Shown: positions 32,590 to 42,494 of the stretch, piece by piece | Layout: each line of letters opens with the position of its first letter | Position numbering within the stretch: the first letter of the stretch is position 1 | Origin: UBA1756 sp045130235 | GTDB lineage: Bacteria; Bacteroidota; Bacteroidia; Bacteroidales; WCHB1-69 | Direction of reading: 5' to 3' | Length of the DNA: 64,000 bases | NCBI GenBank assembly: GCA_045130235.1 | Contig: JBGUPJ010000048.1 | Coordinates: 186,001 to 250,000, forward strand | Notes under the pieces: generated by a model | Seen by the model: the letters and a program-made list of their open reading frames with translations, nothing else | Database searches by the model: none | Told to the model about the DNA's origin: nothing | Position numbers and translations under genes: made by a program

Positions 32590-35500
32590 TTATCTCTTGA
32601 CAATCTTCACGGTTCCCAAAACTTGTTCGCCGTGGAAGATGCGGAGGAAGTACATGCCGTCGGCACAGTTCGTGAGGTCGATGTCGGTGAGTTCGCTGTT
32701 GATGGTCTGGCTCTGAATCAGGCGGCCATACACGTCATACACGCGCAGCTCTTGTGCATCGGGGTTGTCGCACTGTACGTGGGTGAGACCCGTTGTCGGG
32801 TTGGGATACACTGTCATCAGGTTGACGCTGCCGTTCTCGTTGATGCCCACACCCGTGATGACCGTAATCTCGAATTCGTAGGAGGCGGTATTGTCGCCAT
32901 CGGTGATGAGGTGAGTGAACGGGATGACGGTCTGGTTGGGAGTCTGTGCGTCGATGACCACGTCATACTGTGAGGTAAGGGTGGCACCGGGAACTGCGGC
33001 CTGGAAGTTGACCACCGGGCTGGCGATGGAGGCGTAGCCGGAGGTGCTCATCAGCGTGGAGGCGACATTCTGTGCGGCCATGTTACCGTCGTTGCGGCTA
33101 TACACGGTCACCTTGATGGTTTCGCCCGGGTTGATGTCGTTGTCGCCATTGCCGGAGATGATGCTCACCGTGTGGCTGGTCTCCACAAAGGTGATAAAGC
33201 CGTCGAATTCTATCACTGTGACGGTGAACTCTACCGAGCAGGTGTCTTCGTCGCTGGTCATGGTGTGGGTGAAGGTCAGCACGGTCTCATCCGGGGTGTC
33301 AGCGTCAATCAGCACAGAGAACTGCGTGTTGGCGACCGCGTAACCCGCAATGGTGCCGATGGTCTGGGTGCCATTGGCGATGGTGGCATACTGTGAGTCG
33401 CAGGTGAGCGTGGAGACGGCGTTGTGAGCATCAGCGCGTCCGTCGTTGCGCGTATAGACGCTGACCTGGATGGTCTCGCCGGGGTTGACATCCGCATCAC
33501 CATTGCCGGTGATGATGGTGTAGTTGTGGTTCACATCGTTGAGGTTCACCACGGCGGCCTCCAACACAGTGATGGTGAAGGAGTAGCTGTCGGAACCGTG
33601 TACGCCGGCATCAGCGGTGTGTAGGAAGCTGATGGTGGTGTTGTCAGGCGTATTGGCGGCAATGTCGATGGTGAACACCGTGGTAGCGGTGCCATTGGCA
33701 GCGATGCTGCTCAAGGTCTGGTCAGCGTTGGTGATGGTGACATACGGTGAGTTGCTGGTGAGGGTGGAGGTGATGTTGGACAAATCAACCATGCCAGGGT
33801 TCTCAGTGGTGATGGTCACCTCGATGGTTTCGGTCGGGTTGATTTCAGTGTCGCCGTTACCAACGGTGATGGCAACGCTGTGGCTCAAATCATCTACCCA
33901 ACCTGAATGAGCGATGAAGCTGAAGGTATAGGTCTGCTGCTCGGCCACTTCGTTGATGAAGTAGTCGGCGATGACAGTGCAGTTGATGAGCGTGCCGTCG
34001 GCCACTTCTCCAATCTGGCCTGCGAAGATGCTGGTGAGGTCGAGTACCTGTCCGCCCGCGATGGTGGCGACGGTCTCGGTGGCATCGGTGAGGGTGAGGG
34101 CAGAGGAGATGGTGGTGAGGGTGAGGGTCACATCGTTGATGGCCTCAGTGCTGTTGTTCTCAATGGTGACGTCGAAGTTGGCGGTCTCCAACTCATTGCC
34201 GGTGCTGTTGGCGTTCAAGCCGGCAGCGGTGATGAGGATGCCTTCCGGCATGGGAGCTATGCCGCCACCATCGTTGGTCGGCCAGATGATGTTGTCCAAC
34301 TTGGCACAGTCGGAACCGTAGGCTACGTTCTGTCCGTTGTTGCTTCTGACGTAAGCGAACTTGATGGTGTGGGTACCTGCCGTGATGGGGAAGGCGTGAT
34401 ACTGCCAGGTGCAGGTGTCGGTGTAGGTTCCACCCCAGCCGCCGGAGCTTTGCACACCGTTGCTGACTTCGTACTGCTGTACACCGTCAATGTAGAAACG
34501 GAAGTAACCGTAGTTGGCTCTTGCCGCAACTTTCGAGAAGAAGCTGATTTCACCATCGGTACAGTCGATGGTGAGTTCGAGCTCGGACTGTGTATTTCTA
34601 CGTCCGGCGTTGCCCGACTTGGCGTAGTAGCTTCCGCCGATGGCTTCGTTGGGATCGTTCACGATGGTCCACGGGTACTGGCTGTTGTTCTCCCATTCAA
34701 ACTGGGTGAAGTCGCCGGTTTCCCAATCTTCCATGGCTTCGGTGCTGCCGACAGTCAGATAGATGGTGTCGGTGCGGTCGGCGTTCGGATCGGTGGTGCT
34801 GAAGATGTGGTGTACGTAAGGAATGATAGTACCCACCGGCACGTTGGCACCGATATTGATGGTGAAGTCGGAGGCGTATTGGTCACTTGCCTGGATGGTG
34901 CCTACGTTGATGGTGCCGTTGACCACTGCTGCGGGTGTGTAGTAGGTGGAAAGCTGTGAAATTACATTGGTAGCGTCAGCACGACCGGTGTTGGCATCCA
35001 CGATGGTGAGTACCACGGTTTCTCCCGGGTCGATGGTGTTGTCGCTGTTGCCGACACTGATAATGTAGCTGTCGCTGATTTTCTCCAGCGTTGCGATGGG
35101 CACCTCGACGGCCATGACGGAAACCAGATAAACGGGGCTGGTGACCGTGCCATCGGAAACGGTGTGGTTGAAAGTGATCAGGGTGCTGTCGGGTGTGTTG
35201 GCATCGATGTTGATGTGGTAGGTGGTGGTAGCGGTGGAGTTGGGTCCGATATAAGAGATGGTCTCATTGGCATTGGTGATGGTAGCGTACGGTGAGCTGG
35301 TGGTCAGCACAGAGGTGAGGTTGATGAACGGGTTGGCGCTGAGGTTTTCAGTGGTGATGGTAAGGTCGATGCTCTCGCCAGGGTTCAAATCAGCATCGCC
35401 GTTGCCAGAAGTGATGATCACGTTGTGGCTGATGTCGTTAAGGTCTTCCGGTTCGGGAGCGATTTCGCCGCCCATCGGGAAAGTGATGTTGTCCACCCAA

Positions 35501-38500
35501 GCGTAGTCGCTGTTGCTGTTTTGCGAATAGTCTTTCTCATATTCAAATTTGAGGGTGTGCTCACCCGCTTCAATCGGCCATGAGGAGAACACCCAGCTGC
35601 CGTTGCCAGAACGCTCTTCCATCTGAACTCCATCCAGATAGAAACGGAAGAAGTCGTAACCGTTTTCAGAAGATACTTTGCTGTAGTAGCTTACCTCGCC
35701 TGCCATCGGTGCGTTGATGGTGAGTTCGAGTTCTGAGTTACTGCTGCTTACGTGATAGTTGCCGGAACGGGCGCAGTAGGTGCCAGCGTAGGCGCCGGTG
35801 TTCACTACCGTCCACGGATATTGGCCTTCGGAAACCCAGTCAAACTGACTCATGTCGCCGCTCTCCCAAGTCTCGGTGGCGGTCACTTCGCCCACCACGA
35901 GCCAGATGGTATCTACTCTCGTTAGAGCGGCGTTGGAGGTGCTGTAGATGTGGTGGAAGAAGGGTACCAGCGTGCCATTCGGAACGTTGTCGCCAATGTT
36001 GATGGTGAAGGTGGAGGTGCACTGCGCGTTGGCATTGATGGTGCCAATGTTGAGTGCGCCGTTGGTGATGGAGGTCTGCGTATAATAGGTGGAAAGTTCC
36101 GAAACCACATTCTGTGCCGTGGCATGGCCCACATTTTCGTCCACGATGGTGAGGGTGACGGTCTCACCGGGGTTGATGATGTCGTCGTTGTTACCTCCCA
36201 CAATAGCGTGGCTGTCGCTTACGTAAGCCAATAAAGCATCCACCAACTCCAGATTGAAGGTGTAGGTGGTGGTTTCAGCTGTGCCTTGGCTCAAATAGCT
36301 GACGGTGAAGTTGATGGGAGCGATATCGCCATCAGAGATTGCATTGCTGACGTTAAGGGCGAAAGAGGCTGTCAGGTGAAGCTCGTCGCCGCTGTTCACG
36401 GTACCAACCGTCTCAGTGGCATCCGTCAGCGTGATCTGGTTGGAGGTGGTGGCAGCGTTGATGACCGTGTTGGTGGCTGCATCAGGGAAACGATTCTCGA
36501 TGGTGACATCCAGCGTGAGGTGGGCGTTGGCCACTGCCTGGGCGTTGTTGGTGACTGCCACGTCGGTGATGGTGACGCGGGCACCTTCGCCTGCGATGGC
36601 GTTGATGGTAGTAAAGGTGGTTCTGTAATTCTGTGCGGAAGCGGCCAGCTCGTAGGTCTCACCAGCGTTGAGCGCCGGGAAGGTGAGCGTGCAGTTGCCG
36701 TTGGCATCCGTCAGCACAGCCGTGATCAGGTCGAGGTTGTGGGTCAGTGCCACGTAGCTGTAGGGTGCGCCAGTGGAGACTGCGATGGTGGTGGTGCCGT
36801 CAATCACTTCGATGGTGCTGTTGATGGGGGCGACATTGTCCACACGGATGGTCATGTCGGCGGGCTGGCCGAGCCACGGCATCACCGACGGGTCTCCCAT
36901 CAGCTCGTAAATCTCCCAGTAGTATTTCACGTAGGTGTCGGAAGCACCGTATTTCGACTGCACAGCCATGTTACCGGCATAGTTGATAGAGCCTTGAGTC
37001 ACGTTCCAGTTGGTAAAGGCTTCGCCGTGAGTGTGGCACATTTTGTCGTAAGCACCGAGGTTGTTGGCGTCGTAAGTGGTGAGGTTGCAGTTGGTACAGC
37101 TGGTGCTCAAGTTGCCGGAACGTACACCGACAGCCCAGTAGTAGTCGTGATCCCAGTAGGTGTAGTCGGTACCGCCGATGTAGCCAACGGCACCTTTGTT
37201 GGTGGCACGCATGATGGCTTCACCGAAGCATTCGCTCTCTTCGAACTTGTTCGACTGACAGCAGTTGCCGACGAGAAAGCCGTATTTGCCAGTGTTGCTC
37301 AGAGAAGAGATGTGGGAGGTGGTGAAGGAGGGGTCAGCCCAGCCAGCAGAGCTGCAGTGTGCAGAGTAGTTGGCATAGCCGGTTCCGTTTGAGAGTTTGG
37401 TACGGATGGTGGCATCATCGGAGCTGGCGTGCGGGTTGTAGTAGGAGTCGGTGGTGGTGAAGAAGGTGGCGGAGTAGTTGTCTTCGAAATAGTGCATGGC
37501 GGGGTTGGCGTGGCTGTAGCCATAGTCGCCGCTGCTGCCGCCGTCGTTACCGGCCACCAGCAGGCAGCGGTCAAGGTATGACAGGTCGGTGCCCATGGAG
37601 AGCTGCTCGTACTTCATGGTCTTGTCAATCTGCGGGGTGAGCTGTGCAACGGTCTGTGCGGAGAAACGGCCCCAGTAGCAGTCGGGCACGTTGTCGCTGC
37701 CCACCTGGGTGAAGTAGTACAGGTCGGAAACGTGGCTGTTCATGCTCTGTCCGCTGTAGGTCGGAATCTGTGCCTGGTCGCCCACGAGCAGCACGTAGGT
37801 CGGTGCCGGATTGTCGGCGGTGGCATTGGTGAAGTGGGTGCCGATGTAGTTGGTGATGGCGGTCGTTGTCGTGCCAATGGTACCGGTATAGGCAATTTCC
37901 ACGAGGAAGCCCTTGCGGCGTTTCCAGTTGGCGAAAGCGTCTAACTGTCCATTGAACATATCATTGGCGATGATGAGCATCTTCACGGGACGGGTGGAGA
38001 TGGCATCGCGGAGTTGTGCGCTCTCAATGGTGTTGATGAGCTGTGCAGGACGGCCGAACTCGGAACTTCCGTATTTGAGTTTCAGCTCGCGGGTGGCGGC
38101 CATATTCACATCGTCGTAGGTCACGTTGATGGTGATGTCATCGTAAATCGTCACCTCTTTCGTGACGGGGTTCACCTGCACAGGGCAGATGCGGATGTCG
38201 GCCATGCAGACATCACGGGCAATGCCAGCCTTGCTGATGGTGGCCAGCGGAAGAGCATAGTTGGCATCGCGGCTGTAGGTGGTTGCATCCTTTTGGAACA
38301 CCTTGTTGCCCATGTACGACTTGTGGTACAGGGGTTGTGTCGGGTAAAAATCGTGGGTGATGCCCAGCTCGTCTGCTGTCAGCGTCCGGACACTCCCTGC
38401 CGTGGCAGTCACGTGAACGTCACCGCACACTGGAATTTCGATAGTTTTCAGAATCATGGGCAATTCAGGCTGCCCTACATTGTCAACCAACTGGCTGCAC

Positions 38501-38682
38501 CCCTCCAACTGGAGACGGGTGAACACACCGGCTTCGGTCTGGATCTCGCTGATTTGGAGGTCGCTGACCGTTACGGTAAAGTTGATACCATTGTCGGTGC
38601 TGCTGGTGATGCGGTGCTGCTGCGCCTGTAGGGTGAACAGCCCGATCATGAACAATGCAATTAAAAGGACGATTTTTTTCAT
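32590..38682 (-). CDS. Gingipain-like C25 cysteine peptidase, T9SS-exported, with repeat region
   Basis: A 2030-residue precursor. Signal peptide 1-21; a propeptide to about 230 with a C25-type N-terminus; a catalytic domain about 235-600 (KMLIIANDMF, YVLLVGDQAQIP, DLYYFTQVG). The dyad is His442 (ANYSAHCSSAGWADP) and Cys474 or Cys475 (VGNCCQSNKF); the 32-33 residue spacing equals that in gingipains, and CFGEAIMRA matches their downstream motif. Then come at least six ~120-residue repeats with NGDxDxNPGET motifs (near 837, 1096, 1214, 1611, 1731, 1851), two cleaved-adhesin-like modules (about 934 and 1319), and a T9SS sorting domain from about 1950 (MTVYPNPTTGLTHVQC...MYFLRIF...VKIVKR). Surface proteolysis and binding are inferred. 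Confidence 0.9.
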   Translation of the reverse strand: MKKIVLLIALFMIGLFTLQAQQHRITSSTDNGINFTVTVSDLQISEIQTEAGVFTRLQLEGCSQLVDNVGQPELPMILKTIEIPVCGDVHVTATAGSVRTLTADELGITHDFYPTQPLYHKSYMGNKVFQKDATTYSRDANYALPLATISKAGIARDVCMADIRICPVQVNPVTKEVTIYDDITINVTYDDVNMAATRELKLKYGSSEFGRPAQLINTIESAQLRDAISTRPVKMLIIANDMFNGQLDAFANWKRRKGFLVEIAYTGTIGTTTTAITNYIGTHFTNATADNPAPTYVLLVGDQAQIPTYSGQSMNSHVSDLYYFTQVGSDNVPDCYWGRFSAQTVAQLTPQIDKTMKYEQLSMGTDLSYLDRCLLVAGNDGGSSGDYGYSHANPAMHYFEDNYSATFFTTTDSYYNPHASSDDATIRTKLSNGTGYANYSAHCSSAGWADPSFTTSHISSLSNTGKYGFLVGNCCQSNKFEESECFGEAIMRATNKGAVGYIGGTDYTYWDHDYYWAVGVRSGNLSTSCTNCNLTTYDANNLGAYDKMCHTHGEAFTNWNVTQGSINYAGNMAVQSKYGASDTYVKYYWEIYELMGDPSVMPWLGQPADMTIRVDNVAPINSTIEVIDGTTTIAVSTGAPYSYVALTHNLDLITAVLTDANGNCTLTFPALNAGETYELAASAQNYRTTFTTINAIAGEGARVTITDVAVTNNAQAVANAHLTLDVTIENRFPDAATNTVINAATTSNQITLTDATETVGTVNSGDELHLTASFALNVSNAISDGDIAPINFTVSYLSQGTAETTTYTFNLELVDALLAYVSDSHAIVGGNNDDIINPGETVTLTIVDENVGHATAQNVVSELSTYYTQTSITNGALNIGTINANAQCTSTFTINIGDNVPNGTLVPFFHHIYSTSNAALTRVDTIWLVVGEVTATETWESGDMSQFDWVSEGQYPWTVVNTGAYAGTYCARSGNYHVSSSNSELELTINAPMAGEVSYYSKVSSENGYDFFRFYLDGVQMEERSGNGSWVFSSWPIEAGEHTLKFEYEKDYSQNSNSDYAWVDNITFPMGGEIAPEPEDLNDISHNVIITSGNGDADLNPGESIDLTITTENLSANPFINLTSVLTTSSPYATITNANETISYIGPNSTATTTYHINIDANTPDSTLITFNHTVSDGTVTSPVYLVSVMAVEVPIATLEKISDSYIISVGNSDNTIDPGETVVLTIVDANTGRADATNVISQLSTYYTPAAVVNGTINVGTIQASDQYASDFTINIGANVPVGTIIPYVHHIFSTTDPNADRTDTIYLTVGSTEAMEDWETGDFTQFEWENNSQYPWTIVNDPNEAIGGSYYAKSGNAGRRNTQSELELTIDCTDGEISFFSKVAARANYGYFRFYIDGVQQYEVSNGVQSSGGWGGTYTDTCTWQYHAFPITAGTHTIKFAYVRSNNGQNVAYGSDCAKLDNIIWPTNDGGGIAPMPEGILITAAGLNANSTGNELETANFDVTIENNSTEAINDVTLTLTTISSALTLTDATETVATIAGGQVLDLTSIFAGQIGEVADGTLINCTVIADYFINEVAEQQTYTFSFIAHSGWVDDLSHSVAITVGNGDTEINPTETIEVTITTENPGMVDLSNITSTLTSNSPYVTITNADQTLSSIAANGTATTVFTIDIAANTPDNTTISFLHTADAGVHGSDSYSFTITVLEAAVVNLNDVNHNYTIITGNGDADVNPGETIQVSVYTRNDGRADAHNAVSTLTCDSQYATIANGTQTIGTIAGYAVANTQFSVLIDADTPDETVLTFTHTMTSDEDTCSVEFTVTVIEFDGFITFVETSHTVSIISGNGDNDINPGETIKVTVYSRNDGNMAAQNVASTLMSTSGYASIASPVVNFQAAVPGATLTSQYDVVIDAQTPNQTVIPFTHLITDGDNTASYEFEITVITGVGINENGSVNLMTVYPNPTTGLTHVQCDNPDAQELRVYDVYGRLIQSQTINSELTDIDLTNCADGMYFLRIFHGEQVLGTVKIVKR

Positions 38683-38709
38683 AGGGAAATTTTTTTATGA
38701 ATAATGAAT

Positions 38710-40119
38710 TTATTGCAAAGGTTTATAATTTTCAATCAAATTGTGGAACATCGGGTCTTCGGCGAGAGCGGGCGAAAGGCTGAGAAACATCTCGTGCCCC
38801 GGATAGTTGATGATGAGGGCGGTCTTGAAGTACTGGTCGGCCTCTGTGAATTGTCCATTAAGGAAGTGCAGGGCGGCCAGAAAATAGGGGAGTGTCATCG
38901 CAACCTCTTCATTGTCAAGCAGGTCTTCCATGAGTTCTATGCCCATCTCGCGCAGGTCTCTGTTGGCGGTGCAATAGATGGTGAAGAATTTGAGGAACTC
39001 CTCCTTCTCCTGCGCTTGGCTGAGGGTATATTGGAAAAGCTCTTTCAGCTTTTTGATTTGCTCATCTCCTTCATAAAGAGGAAGCAGGTTGAAAAGCAGT
39101 TCAAAACTTTGTGGGTTGAGGGAGAATGATTTGCGGATGAAATGCTCCGCTTCTTCCTCGCGGCCAGTCTCCTTCAGGATGGTAATGATGCCCATAATGG
39201 CATCGAGCGTGTTGGGTTCGATGCGCAAAGCTTCATGGTACTTCTCCAAGGCCTCGTCCATTCTTCCCATCTCCAGTAGCGAGTCGCCGATGCCGGAAAC
39301 AGCATGGAAGTCGTGGTCATCCAGCCGATAGGCCTCCTCATAGTAGCGGATGGCCTCCTCGTACTGCTTCTTCTCGAAATAGACATTGCCGATGTTGAAA
39401 TAGGCGGTGGAGGCCTCCTCGTCGAGACTGATGACGTTCTGGTAGGCATCGATGGCACTCTCGTACTCCTTCGCCCAGCTGCAAGCCAACCCCAAACCGA
39501 ACCAAGAACACTTGCTTAACGGGTATCTTTCTGTCAGCCAGGTGAAAAATTGGATGGCGTCGCTATATTTTTTGTCCTCTTCAAAGAAAAATGAAAGGGT
39601 GCCTAACTGTTCTTCAAAGGTCTCATCTTCATCCAATGCGAAGCAGATGTGGTCGAAAGCCCTCTGGTAATCACCGCGTTGCAAGTACTCCTCGCCGAGC
39701 ATGTAGTTGACTTCTGGATGGTCGGGGTCGAGTTTGTAGGCTTTCTTGAGCAGCGGCAATGCGTCGTTATCGTGTCCTGAAATCTTGGCAAAAAAAGCTT
39801 TCTCCACATACAGCTCCGGTTCCGGTGGAAAATCCATCTCGATGCGGTCTAACTCTTTCCCCGCCGTCTCGATCTCAAATTCCATGAGCAACTTCTTCAC
39901 TTTCAGTATTCTGAAGGCAAAAGTGCGAGGGTACAGACGAATACCCAATTCCAATGCCTCGGTGGCATATGCGAGGTCACAGTTGTAGATGAGTTCCTCC
40001 GCAATCACCTCAAGGTCATCCGAGTCGTAATATCCCACCTCGCCGGCATCTGCCTGCGATTTGAAATTTGTCACTAACTCGTTGATTTCTTCTTCGTTAT
40101 AGTCTAAATCCTCGTCCAT
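38710..40119 (-). CDS. TPR-repeat protein
   Basis: A 469-residue soluble protein from MDEDLDYNEEEINELVTNFKSQAD; the 30 codons upstream are AT-rich and overlap a likely promoter box. It contains about ten tetratricopeptide repeats, for example DALPLLKKAYKLDPDHPEVNYMLGEEYLQRGDYQRAF and STAYFNIGNVYFEKKQYEEAIRYYEEAYRLD. It is strongly acidic. No signal peptide, so probably a cytoplasmic scaffold. It ends 27 bp before the C25 peptidase start. Similar proteins are widespread in Bacteroidales with no fixed function. Confidence 0.85.
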   Translation of the reverse strand: MDEDLDYNEEEINELVTNFKSQADAGEVGYYDSDDLEVIAEELIYNCDLAYATEALELGIRLYPRTFAFRILKVKKLLMEFEIETAGKELDRIEMDFPPEPELYVEKAFFAKISGHDNDALPLLKKAYKLDPDHPEVNYMLGEEYLQRGDYQRAFDHICFALDEDETFEEQLGTLSFFFEEDKKYSDAIQFFTWLTERYPLSKCSWFGLGLACSWAKEYESAIDAYQNVISLDEEASTAYFNIGNVYFEKKQYEEAIRYYEEAYRLDDHDFHAVSGIGDSLLEMGRMDEALEKYHEALRIEPNTLDAIMGIITILKETGREEEAEHFIRKSFSLNPQSFELLFNLLPLYEGDEQIKKLKELFQYTLSQAQEKEEFLKFFTIYCTANRDLREMGIELMEDLLDNEEVAMTLPYFLAALHFLNGQFTEADQYFKTALIINYPGHEMFLSLSPALAEDPMFHNLIENYKPLQ

Positions 40120-40141
40120 TTCGCACTTTAAAATCAATCTG

Positions 40142-40149
40142 CAAATGTA
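40142..40149 (-). promoter_or_regulatory. Candidate -7 box for the TPR-C25-TolC run
   Basis: TACATTTG on the minus strand, 22 bp upstream of the TPR start, lying just downstream of the regulator's terminator. Its position supports the chosen start. Confidence 0.4.
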
Positions 40150-40183
40150 AGAAAAATTTTTTTGTAGAAATGATTTTTTTGCA

Positions 40184-40221
40184 ATAAAAAATCCCGAAAA
40201 AGTTTCCAACTCTTCCGGGAT
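40184..40221 (-). terminator. Intrinsic terminator after the response-regulator gene
   Basis: On the minus strand a 14-bp stem (ATCCCGGAAGAGTT with AACTTTTTCGGGAT, two G-T pairs) is followed by TTTTTATTG. It sits 55 bp after the regulator stop and ahead of the TPR gene, separating the two transcripts. Confidence 0.85.
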
Positions 40222-40275
40222 GTGATATTGGTTAGTAAGAAGTGCTATTGGGTATGGTTACCCCATCGCTTCCGA

Positions 40276-41088
40276 TTAGTTTCTTTCGGGAACGGGGTTG
40301 AATTTCGACTTCAGCATAAAGCCGGTACCATGCACGTTTTTAATCTCAATATCAGGCTCATAGCCTTCCACATATTTACTGCGCTTGGTCGAGTCGGTGT
40401 TGAGGTATTTGGGGTCAACAGGCTCGATGGCGAGGTAGGCGCGGAGCTTGGTGAGGAACACGTCCATGCTGCGGCCGGAAGCGTAGTCATCGTTGCCCCA
40501 CACTTTGCGGAGGATTTCCTCGCGCTGAACCAAACGGTTCATGTTCTCGCACAGAATGCGCATCAGCTCGGCCTCCTTACGGGTGAGGGTACGCGTTTTC
40601 AGCGGGTGCGAAAGCTCGAGGTTGGCATGGTCGAAGGTGAACTTGCCGAAATGATACACCTCGTTGGTGACTTTGTAAACGGGTTTCACTTTGGCGTGCT
40701 GGCGTGTGCGGCGCAAAATGGCCTCGATGCGAAGAATCAGCTCCTCAGTGCTGAACGGCTTGGTGATATAGTCATCGCAGCCCATCTTGAAGGCCTTGAT
40801 TTTGTCTTCCTTGTCGGTGCGGGCGGTTAGGAACACCACAGGTACCTGCTCGTCCACCTTGCGGATCTCGGCAAGCAGGTCGAAACCGCTCTTGCCCTGC
40901 ATCACAATGTCGAAGATGCAGATGTCGTAGCGGTGGCGCTCAAACGACTCAGAGGCGGCATCGCCGTTGCTGAAGTCGCTCACGTTGAATTTGAGGGTTT
41001 CTAAGTAGTCTTTCAATACTTTACGCAGATTCTGGTTGTCTTCTACCAACATGATTCTGCCTTTCGATTCTCTTGCTGAAATATTCAT
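40276..41088 (-). CDS. OmpR-family response regulator, RprY-like
   Basis: A 270-residue regulator. Receiver domain: RIMLVEDNQN with Glu16 and Asp17, phosphoacceptor Asp60 (CIFDIVMQGKSGFD), Thr88 and Lys110 (DDYITKPFS). The C-terminal winged helix is recognisable (FTFDHANLELSHPLKTRTLTRKEAELMRILCENMNRLVQREEILRKVWG...DVFLTKLRAYL...NVHGTGFML). The length and the region after the wing resemble the RprY regulator of Bacteroidales. No histidine kinase adjoins it, so its partner lies elsewhere. It has its own terminator. Confidence 0.88.
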   Translation of the reverse strand: MNISARESKGRIMLVEDNQNLRKVLKDYLETLKFNVSDFSNGDAASESFERHRYDICIFDIVMQGKSGFDLLAEIRKVDEQVPVVFLTARTDKEDKIKAFKMGCDDYITKPFSTEELILRIEAILRRTRQHAKVKPVYKVTNEVYHFGKFTFDHANLELSHPLKTRTLTRKEAELMRILCENMNRLVQREEILRKVWGNDDYASGRSMDVFLTKLRAYLAIEPVDPKYLNTDSTKRSKYVEGYEPDIEIKNVHGTGFMLKSKFNPVPERN

Positions 41089-41246
41089 GATTTATGTAAT
41101 TTTATATGCAATTTTTACATCCCCTATAACGCAACTTTAACATAATTATTGCAATTTTTTTGATAAAAAATATCTTTTTTCTTCCAATATTTTTTAAAAA
41201 GTTGAAATAGAGGAATTTAGAAGAAATAAAGTGCAAAAAAACGGTA

Positions 41247-42482
41247 TTATTCGTACCGAAGAGCGGTGATGGGATCCATGTTGGCGGCCTTCCGTGCCGG
41301 GTACCAGCCGAAGAAAACGCCCGTGGCCACACATACCAGGAAGGAGATGCCGATGGCCCCCTGACTGATGATGAGTGACCACCCCAAAACGCGGGTGATG
41401 ATGACGGCAAGGATGGTGCCGATGATGATGCCGATGATACCTCCCAACAGACTCAAGATGATACTTTCTGAAAGGAACTGCATCATCACATCGCGCCGTT
41501 TCGCGCCGATGGCCATGCGCAGTCCGATTTCTTTAGTTCGCTCTGTTACAGTTACATACATGATGTTCATAATGCCAATGCCGCCTACGATGAGCGAGAT
41601 GGCCGCAATGGAGGTGAGCAGTAGGGTAAGCACACTCATCACGTTGCCCATGGCCGACAGAAGCTCCTCCTGCGTCCGTATCTCGAAATCGTCCTCATAC
41701 TCGCCGTCCGCATTGGGCTTGATGTTGTGGTTGTTGCGCAGGATGTAGGTGATTTCGGTGGCCGCCAGCTCCGACTCTTCCTCGCTCGTGGCTGAGGCGA
41801 AAATCATCTGAAAACTGTTCCGGTTTTTGTTGCCCGAGAAACGCGTCATGATGGTGGTGTAGGGCGCCAGCACAATGTCGTCCTGATCCTGCCCCATGCC
41901 GTTCTGCCCCTTTGACTCCAACACACCGATGACCTTCATCGGCACCCGTCCGCAACGGATGGTCTGTCCGATGGGGTTCTCGCCGTTGGTGAACAACTCG
42001 CTCGCCACAGTCTGTCCGATGACGCACACTTTTGCGTTGGTTTTGGTATGCTCATCCGTGAACATGATGCCCGAGGCGAGGGTGTATTTTCTGATTTCCA
42101 GGTAGTCAGCCGACACACCTTGCAGACTGCCCGAATGGTTGTTGCCGCCATAAACCAGCTGTGCCGCCGCGCTCACCGACGGGGAAACATATTGAACGTA
42201 CTTGGTGTTTTTCTGCAAATCGTCCAAATCGCGTTTGGTCAGCGACTGGCCGCTGCCCATATCCACACCACCTCTCATGCTGTGGGTCGGCATGATCATG
42301 ATCATGTTGGAACCCATGGAGGAGAGTTCCGAGCGCACGCCTTCCGTGGAGCTTTTGCCGAGGCTCACCATGACAATGACGGAGGCGATGCCGATGATGA
42401 TGCCTAACATGGTGAGGAAGGAACGCCCTTTGTTGCGCGACAGGGCGGTGAGTGATATTTTGCTGAGGTTGATGATGTCCAT
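41247..42482 (-). CDS. MacB-type ABC transporter permease (FtsX domain)
   Basis: A 411-residue inner-membrane protein: transmembrane helix near 20-40 (RSFLTMLGIIIGIASVIVMVSLG), a large periplasmic MacB_PCD domain (about 50-270), then three helices (VLTLLLTSIAAISLIVGGIGIMNIMYV, LSLLGGIIGIIIGTILAVIITRVLGW, ISFLVCVATGVFFGWYPARKAANMDPITALRYE), the typical FtsX end. It is the permease half of a MacB pump whose ATPase is a separate polypeptide encoded two genes upstream. It ends the operon. Confidence 0.92.
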   Translation of the reverse strand: MDIINLSKISLTALSRNKGRSFLTMLGIIIGIASVIVMVSLGKSSTEGVRSELSSMGSNMIMIMPTHSMRGGVDMGSGQSLTKRDLDDLQKNTKYVQYVSPSVSAAAQLVYGGNNHSGSLQGVSADYLEIRKYTLASGIMFTDEHTKTNAKVCVIGQTVASELFTNGENPIGQTIRCGRVPMKVIGVLESKGQNGMGQDQDDIVLAPYTTIMTRFSGNKNRNSFQMIFASATSEEESELAATEITYILRNNHNIKPNADGEYEDDFEIRTQEELLSAMGNVMSVLTLLLTSIAAISLIVGGIGIMNIMYVTVTERTKEIGLRMAIGAKRRDVMMQFLSESIILSLLGGIIGIIIGTILAVIITRVLGWSLIISQGAIGISFLVCVATGVFFGWYPARKAANMDPITALRYE

Positions 42483-42494
42483 GGTTGATGTCCG

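Noticed and set aside
36286..37392. 368-residue frame opposite the C25 peptidase
   Set aside because: It is antisense to the repeat and catalytic region; the sense frame has clear domains. Long opposite frames are expected from biased codon use.
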